NCBI GenBank assembly: GCA_041685145.1
Contig: JAWLGJ010000036.1
Span: 1-28,045 of the forward strand
DNA from: JAWLGJ01 sp041685145
GTDB lineage: Bacteria > Pseudomonadota > Alphaproteobacteria > Rhodospirillales > Magnetospirillaceae
Direction: 5' to 3'
Length of the DNA stretch: 28,045 nt
The translations under genes were made by a program, and so were the position numbers. Under the pieces are notes generated by a model. It was given only the letters and a program-made list of their open reading frames with translations, was not told the DNA's origin and searched no databases. How positions within the stretch are numbered: position 1 is the stretch's first letter; each line of letters opens with the position of its first letter. Positions 25,301 to 28,045 of the stretch are shown here, in pieces.

Positions 25301-25926
25301 ATCCCGTCTCCGTCCGCTGGTTTGCCGACAACGGCGCGACCGTCGCCCCCGCGCCGCTGCTGGCGCCGGTGACGCTGGCGCCGCCGATACCGCCGCAGCC
25401 GTCCGGCCCGGTGGTCTTCGCGCTCAACCATGCGGGCGACTGGTCGGCGCTGATCAACCGCGCCGACACCGACCGGCTGGTGATGGCGGCGGCGCGGCTG
25501 GCCGAGGAACGGCCGGATATCGAGGTGGTGGTGCGCCCGCACCCCACCATGTCCATGTCACCGCATGAGGGCACCGGCGCGCTGGAGCGCCTGCGGCGCT
25601 TCATTGCCGACGCGGCCCGGCCCAATCTCTCGCTGTCGCTGCAATCGCTCGAAACGGATTTCGCGCGCGCGCAGATCCTCGTCTCGGAATACTCGCAGGT
25701 GCTGATCGACGCCGTGCGCCGGGGAACGCTGGGGCTGGCGGTCAACCTGACCGGGCGCCGTTCGTTCCTGCGGGAGTGGGAGGCCCTCGGATTGCCAGCC
25801 ACCGACGAGGTGCCTATCATGATCGCCGCTATTTCGCGGATGCTGGCGGACCCTGGCGGCGCCGCCCGCGCCCAGGCGGCGCTGGCGGAGCGGTTCAACA
25901 GGCTGGCCAAAGATCATTTCGGATGA
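22378..25926 (+). CDS. 1182-residue protein: FkbM methyltransferase + two class I methyltransferases + GT-B-like domain
   Basis: A single uninterrupted chain with four modules. Residues about 25-205: FkbM-type methyltransferase (VVLDIGGHVGDWAADIL at 32-48; INIEGAEFDLLEHIL at 136-150). Residues about 225-440: class I SAM methyltransferase (TVLEVGCGSGYVADAL, 271-286; VGVDPS, 297-302). Residues about 445-692: a second class I domain (VNIGCGARWHPDWVNLD, 446-462; HVLEHLPRHQ and FRVLRPGGILRVAVPDL, 511-527). Residues about 705-1182: poorly recognised, but the end has VVVRPHPTM (1050-1058) and LVSEYSQVLIDAVRRG (1101-1116), patterns of GT-B glycosyltransferases and CDP-glycerol-type transferases. It probably methylates and extends a surface glycan, possibly as a chain-capping system. 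It starts with an eight-base overlap and ends in an ATGA overlap. No break or frameshift is evident. Confidence 0.88.
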   Translation: MHEVHADEALRRWIADNGEALRLDYPLSAESVVLDIGGHVGDWAADILARYDCHLHLFEPVREACEQARRRFADNPKVHVHELALGERDGEVGIALRGTGSTLFGGGGEEVQPARMREIGTTLAELGVRYVDLCKINIEGAEFDLLEHILDTGLIVAFGDLQIQFHDVFPDAARRRRAIRDRLAESHAVTYDYAFVWENWTRRRPVVGGYEVIDRGMAAAARSNGWDFPDVAERQERAFAPLLADVRAGRPRIDFAVAAESIRAAGLARPTVLEVGCGSGYVADALDHLLDGAFTYVGVDPSAAMVGLARRTRPAREFMVSSAAPLPFDDGAVDIVLNGVSLMHTVDYARAIAEAARVAGRYCIFHTVPVLQTRPTTYLRKLAYGRGVVEVILHESELLDLLRLNGLTVERTWDSLAYDLAPVLGEPTVTRTYLCAVPSSPPEHMVNIGCGARWHPDWVNLDKVPSAPGVLRHDVAEPLPLADGSCRMVYHSHVLEHLPRHQAPTFLAECFRVLRPGGILRVAVPDLEQICRAYLDALELAVDGAPDAAARHQWMTVELIDQMTREESGGEMWRYWSQSPVPAEDFVRARVGHEAALGIARASAAARGRPPRLFQPRRRPSAAAQAAFRDSGEVHLWMYDRVSLAGLLAGAGFVDIVLRRADESYLPGFAEYHLDTLEDGRVRKPDSLIMEARRPPPAVPGERLPEAAAYDRALIVNQNLPVAELAAQCRRATGRALVVTSHELFPDERAALGGDVDVMAFNDILDDTLQAECDARATACLAPCLDQAAVRDRYPHEFMAISTRLKNEALRRALASRLAGARVCHVAGLGIHDAAWRASGSEALSVSPAPDAPSSAPTPALNLVHDETEAAVFVSPVGRLRFAAGVRVLALDWPAGLAGLAVRDPSAARRAVHDAIAPHVEGRTWRIATTVHGYAPWMRTLAPFIEIYVDGYHPPNYPRAYFDYYPPTALIRTNDPVSVRWFADNGATVAPAPLLAPVTLAPPIPPQPSGPVVFALNHAGDWSALINRADTDRLVMAAARLAEERPDIEVVVRPHPTMSMSPHEGTGALERLRRFIADAARPNLSLSLQSLETDFARAQILVSEYSQVLIDAVRRGTLGLAVNLTGRRSFLREWEALGLPATDEVPIMIAAISRMLADPGGAARAQAALAERFNRLAKDHFG

Positions 25927-26924
25927 GGGCTGGGGACATCGACGAATCCAAGTGGGCCGGTCGGCGCGTCCTGGTCACGGGCGGGCTGGGGTTCATAGGC
26001 TCCAATCTGGCACGCCGCCTGGTCGGGCTGGGCGCGCGTGTGACGCTGCTGGACAGCATGATCCCGGAATACGGCGGCAATCCCTTCAACGTCGCCGGCA
26101 TCGCCGACGCGGTCCGGATCAATTATTCCGACATTCGCGACCCCCACACCCTGCCCTGGCTGCTGCGCGACTGCGATGTGCTGTTCAACCTCGCCGGTCA
26201 GAGCGCCCATCTCGATTCGATGCGCGATCCGTTCACCGACCTCCAGATCAACGTCAACGCCCAGCTCAACCTGCTGGAGGCCTGCCGCCGCCACCGGCCG
26301 GAGATACGGGTCGTGTTCGCCAGCACGCGCCAGATCTACGGGCGCCCAAAATATCTGCCCGTCGACGAGGCCCACCCGGTGCAGCCGGTGGATGTCAACG
26401 GCATCAACAAGGCGTCCGGCGAGGCGTATCACCTGCTCTACGCCAAGGTTTACGGCATGTGGTGCTGCGCGTTGCGGCTGACCAACACCTATGGCCCGCG
26501 GATGCGGGTCAAGGACGCGCGCCAGACCTTCCTGGGCGTGTGGCTGCGGGCCGCCGTGCAGAAAACGCCGTTCGAGGTCTGGGGGGGAGCACAATTGCGC
26601 GACTTCAGCTATGTCGATGACACCGTCGAGGCGCTGCTCGGCGTGGCGTTTTGCGAAGGCGCCCGCGGCCGCGCGTTCAACGTCGGCGGCGAGGCCCCCT
26701 ACGCCCTCGCCGACGTCGCGCGCCTGCTGGCCGAGGAAGCGCCGGGCGCGCGCTACGAGATTCGCGACTTCCCGGCCGAGAACAAGCCCATCGACATCGG
26801 CGACTACCACGCCTCCGATGCGGCGCTGCGGCGCGAGACGGGATGGGCGCCGAAGGTTCCGCTGCGTGAGGGCCTGCGCCGGAGCGTCGCCTTCTACCGC
26901 GATCACCTGCACGAATATCTGTGA
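25923..26924 (+). CDS. NAD-dependent epimerase/dehydratase family (extended SDR) with atypical active site
   Basis: A 333-residue nucleotide-sugar SDR. The NAD site is VTGGLGFIGSNLARRL (18-33), the strand end LLD follows at 42-44, and LFNLAGQSAHLDSM matches the sugar-epimerase family. Ser134-Thr135 (FASTRQIYG) is in place. The catalytic YxxxK, however, reads Asn159-Gly-Ile-Asn-Lys163, so lysine is kept and tyrosine replaced. LRLTNTYGPRM and RDFSYVDDTVEALL are normal. ATG 25923 overlaps the previous stop as ATGA; a longer frame from 25776 lies inside the upstream gene in another frame and is rejected. It likely modifies a nucleotide sugar for this cluster. Whether it reduces, epimerises or only binds is uncertain because of the substitution. 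Confidence 0.9.
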   Translation: MRAGDIDESKWAGRRVLVTGGLGFIGSNLARRLVGLGARVTLLDSMIPEYGGNPFNVAGIADAVRINYSDIRDPHTLPWLLRDCDVLFNLAGQSAHLDSMRDPFTDLQINVNAQLNLLEACRRHRPEIRVVFASTRQIYGRPKYLPVDEAHPVQPVDVNGINKASGEAYHLLYAKVYGMWCCALRLTNTYGPRMRVKDARQTFLGVWLRAAVQKTPFEVWGGAQLRDFSYVDDTVEALLGVAFCEGARGRAFNVGGEAPYALADVARLLAEEAPGARYEIRDFPAENKPIDIGDYHASDAALRRETGWAPKVPLREGLRRSVAFYRDHLHEYL

Positions 26925-27640
26925 ACATGGACATGCGCGAGGTTCTGGCGATCATTCCGGCGCGCGGCGGCTCCAAGGGCATCCCGCGCAAGAATCTGGT
27001 GCCCTTGCAGGGGCGACCGCTGGTGGCGCATTCGATTGCCCACGCCTTGGCCGCGCGCACCATCACCCGCGTCGTCGTGTCGAGCGAGGACGCCGAGATC
27101 ATCGACGTCGCCCGCGCGCATGGCGCCGAGGTGCCCTGCCGCCGCCCCGCCGAACTCGCCGGTGACGACGTGCTTGACCTGCCGGTGTTCGCGCATATGT
27201 TGGATTTCCTCGAACAGCAGGAAGGCTACCGGCCCGACCTGGTCGTGCACCTGCGCCCCACCGCCCCGCATCGCCGGCCGGAATGGATCGACGCCGCCGT
27301 CGATCTGCTGGCCTCGACGCCGGAGGCGGACTCGGTGCGTTCGGTGTCGCCGCCGCACCAGCACCCCTACCGCGTCTTCCGTCTCGACGACGAGGGCTTC
27401 CTGCAGGCGGTGATGGCGCACGAACACCCTACCCCTTACCTGCTGCGCCGACAGGATCTGCCGGCGATGTTCTACTACAACTGCGTCATCGACGTGACGC
27501 GGCCACGGACGATTCGCGACCACGCCTCGATGACCGGCGCGCGCATCCTGCCCTATGTCATGGACGCCGACGACGCCCTGGACATCGACAGCCCACGCGA
27601 CCTGCGGATCGCTCGCTGTCTCATGGAAGGCACGTCATGA
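26921..27640 (+). CDS. CMP-sugar synthetase (acylneuraminate cytidylyltransferase family)
   Basis: A 239-residue protein that activates an acidic sugar with CTP. The nucleotide-binding signature IIPARGGSKGIPRKNL occupies 11-26 and VVSSEDAEI follows at 52-60. VVHLRPTAPHRRPEWIDAAV and the DALDIDSP end (DIDSPRDL) match the NeuA/KdsB-like group. Three starts are possible: GTG 26921 (GTGA overlap with the SDR stop), ATG 26927 and ATG 26933. None has a strong ribosome site, so coupling is likely. The substrate could be a nonulosonic acid such as legionaminic or pseudaminic acid, or another sugar. No nonulosonate synthase (NeuB) is visible here, so this remains open. Confidence 0.92.
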   Translation: MNMDMREVLAIIPARGGSKGIPRKNLVPLQGRPLVAHSIAHALAARTITRVVVSSEDAEIIDVARAHGAEVPCRRPAELAGDDVLDLPVFAHMLDFLEQQEGYRPDLVVHLRPTAPHRRPEWIDAAVDLLASTPEADSVRSVSPPHQHPYRVFRLDDEGFLQAVMAHEHPTPYLLRRQDLPAMFYYNCVIDVTRPRTIRDHASMTGARILPYVMDADDALDIDSPRDLRIARCLMEGTS

Positions 27641-28045
27641 AGGTATTGGTTCTCGGCGCCGGGATGTATGTGACCGGGCGCGGCGGCACGGGTCCGGGGA
27701 CGGTCCTGGCGGCGTTGTGCGAGGCCGGACGGGACACGCAGGTCGAGGTGGTGGTGGCGGCGACCGCGGCCGAGAACGCGGCGATTGTCGAAGCAAAGGC
27801 CGGCGAGTTGAACCGGCGCCTGGGTACCGGCGTGCCGGTCGGCTACCGCCGGATCGGCGGCGATGTCGAGACCTCGGTCGCCGCGCTCGCGGCGGAAGGG
27901 TTCGACGCCGCCATTGTCTGCCTGCCCGATCACCTGCATTTCGCCGCGGTTGCGGCGCTGCTGGGCGCGGGCGTCCACACCCTGGTCGTCAAACCGCTGA
28001 CGCCCACCCTCGACGAGGCCCGGACCCTGACCGACCTGGCGCGGC
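27637..28045 (+). CDS. Gfo/Idh/MocA-family oxidoreductase, 3' end cut by the window edge
   Basis: The first 136 codons of an NAD(P)-dependent sugar dehydrogenase. The Rossmann start is MKVLVLGAGMYVTGRGG. Further on come DAAIVCLPDHLHF and LVVKPLTPTLDEAR, the latter matching the family's EKP-type motif with Val in place of Glu. The ATG at 27637 overlaps the cytidylyltransferase stop as ATGA, so it is the next gene of the operon. Members of this family oxidise or reduce a hydroxyl of a nucleotide or free sugar. The C-terminal substrate domain lies outside the window, so function cannot be narrowed. Confidence 0.85.
   Translation, partial: MKVLVLGAGMYVTGRGGTGPGTVLAALCEAGRDTQVEVVVAATAAENAAIVEAKAGELNRRLGTGVPVGYRRIGGDVETSVAALAAEGFDAAIVCLPDHLHFAAVAALLGAGVHTLVVKPLTPTLDEARTLTDLAR

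Noticed and set aside
23613..25568. 651-codon plus-strand frame inside the 1182-residue gene
   Set aside because: Out-of-frame reading, very rich in Arg/Gly/Pro; the in-frame protein shows continuous domains, so no frameshift is implied.
1..28045. CRISPR arrays, IS elements, tRNA or rRNA genes, prophage
   Set aside because: No spaced repeats, transposase or integrase patterns, or RNA-gene sequences were seen on either strand by reading.

Overview
The window is GC-rich, densely packed DNA from a proteobacterium. The TRAP carrier, LysR regulator, pyruvate-dehydrogenase-type enzymes and coupled ATGA gene junctions fit an alphaproteobacterium, perhaps Rhodospirillales. No rRNA, tRNA or phylogenetic marker gene is present, so this placement is an inference. 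Two unrelated blocks meet at a divergent intergenic region (15596-15956).

Block 1 (1-15595, all minus strand) looks like an anaerobic degradation island for a hydroxylated aromatic compound. In transcription order it has four parts. (a) A stand-alone molybdopterin oxidoreductase (13406-15595). (b) A TRAP transporter, DctP-DctQ-DctM, followed by a LysR regulator (9322-13144). (c) A large and small subunit of the pyrogallol-phloroglucinol transhydroxylase / resorcinol hydroxylase type (5255-9145). (d) A beta-hydroxyacid dehydrogenase, an alpha-beta fused thiamine-diphosphate E1, a VOC/glyoxalase protein, a lipoyl E2 and a cupin that runs off the left edge. This set resembles the anaerobic resorcinol cluster of Azoarcus anaerobius and the 3,5-dihydroxybenzoate cluster of Thauera aromatica AR-1. 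There, a Mo hydroxylase makes hydroxyhydroquinone, a dehydrogenase makes hydroxybenzoquinone, and a PDH-like complex is proposed to open the ring. The TRAP binding protein keeps the arginine that usually pairs with a carboxylate, so a dihydroxybenzoate-like substrate is plausible.

A shared cis element lies upstream of all three minus-strand units: the hydroxylase operon, the TRAP operon and the second Mo enzyme. Two copies are very alike over about 105 bp. The third keeps only the core, at identical spacing. It is the best candidate operator/promoter for the local LysR protein. Other unusual points are an SCP2-like domain fused to the Mo large subunit, loss of three of twelve expected Fe-S cysteines in the small subunit, and the single-chain E1.

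Block 2 (15957-28045, all plus strand) is a surface-glycan cluster. gmd, fcl and manC supply GDP-mannose-derived sugars. A DegT-type aminotransferase follows, then a glycosyltransferase fused to a methyltransferase, and an 1182-residue protein with three methyltransferase domains and a GT-B-like C-terminus. Next come an SDR protein lacking the usual catalytic tyrosine, a CMP-sugar synthetase and a truncated Gfo/Idh/MocA oxidoreductase. Most junctions overlap by a few bases, so this looks like one long operon for O-antigen, capsule or flagellin glycan decoration.
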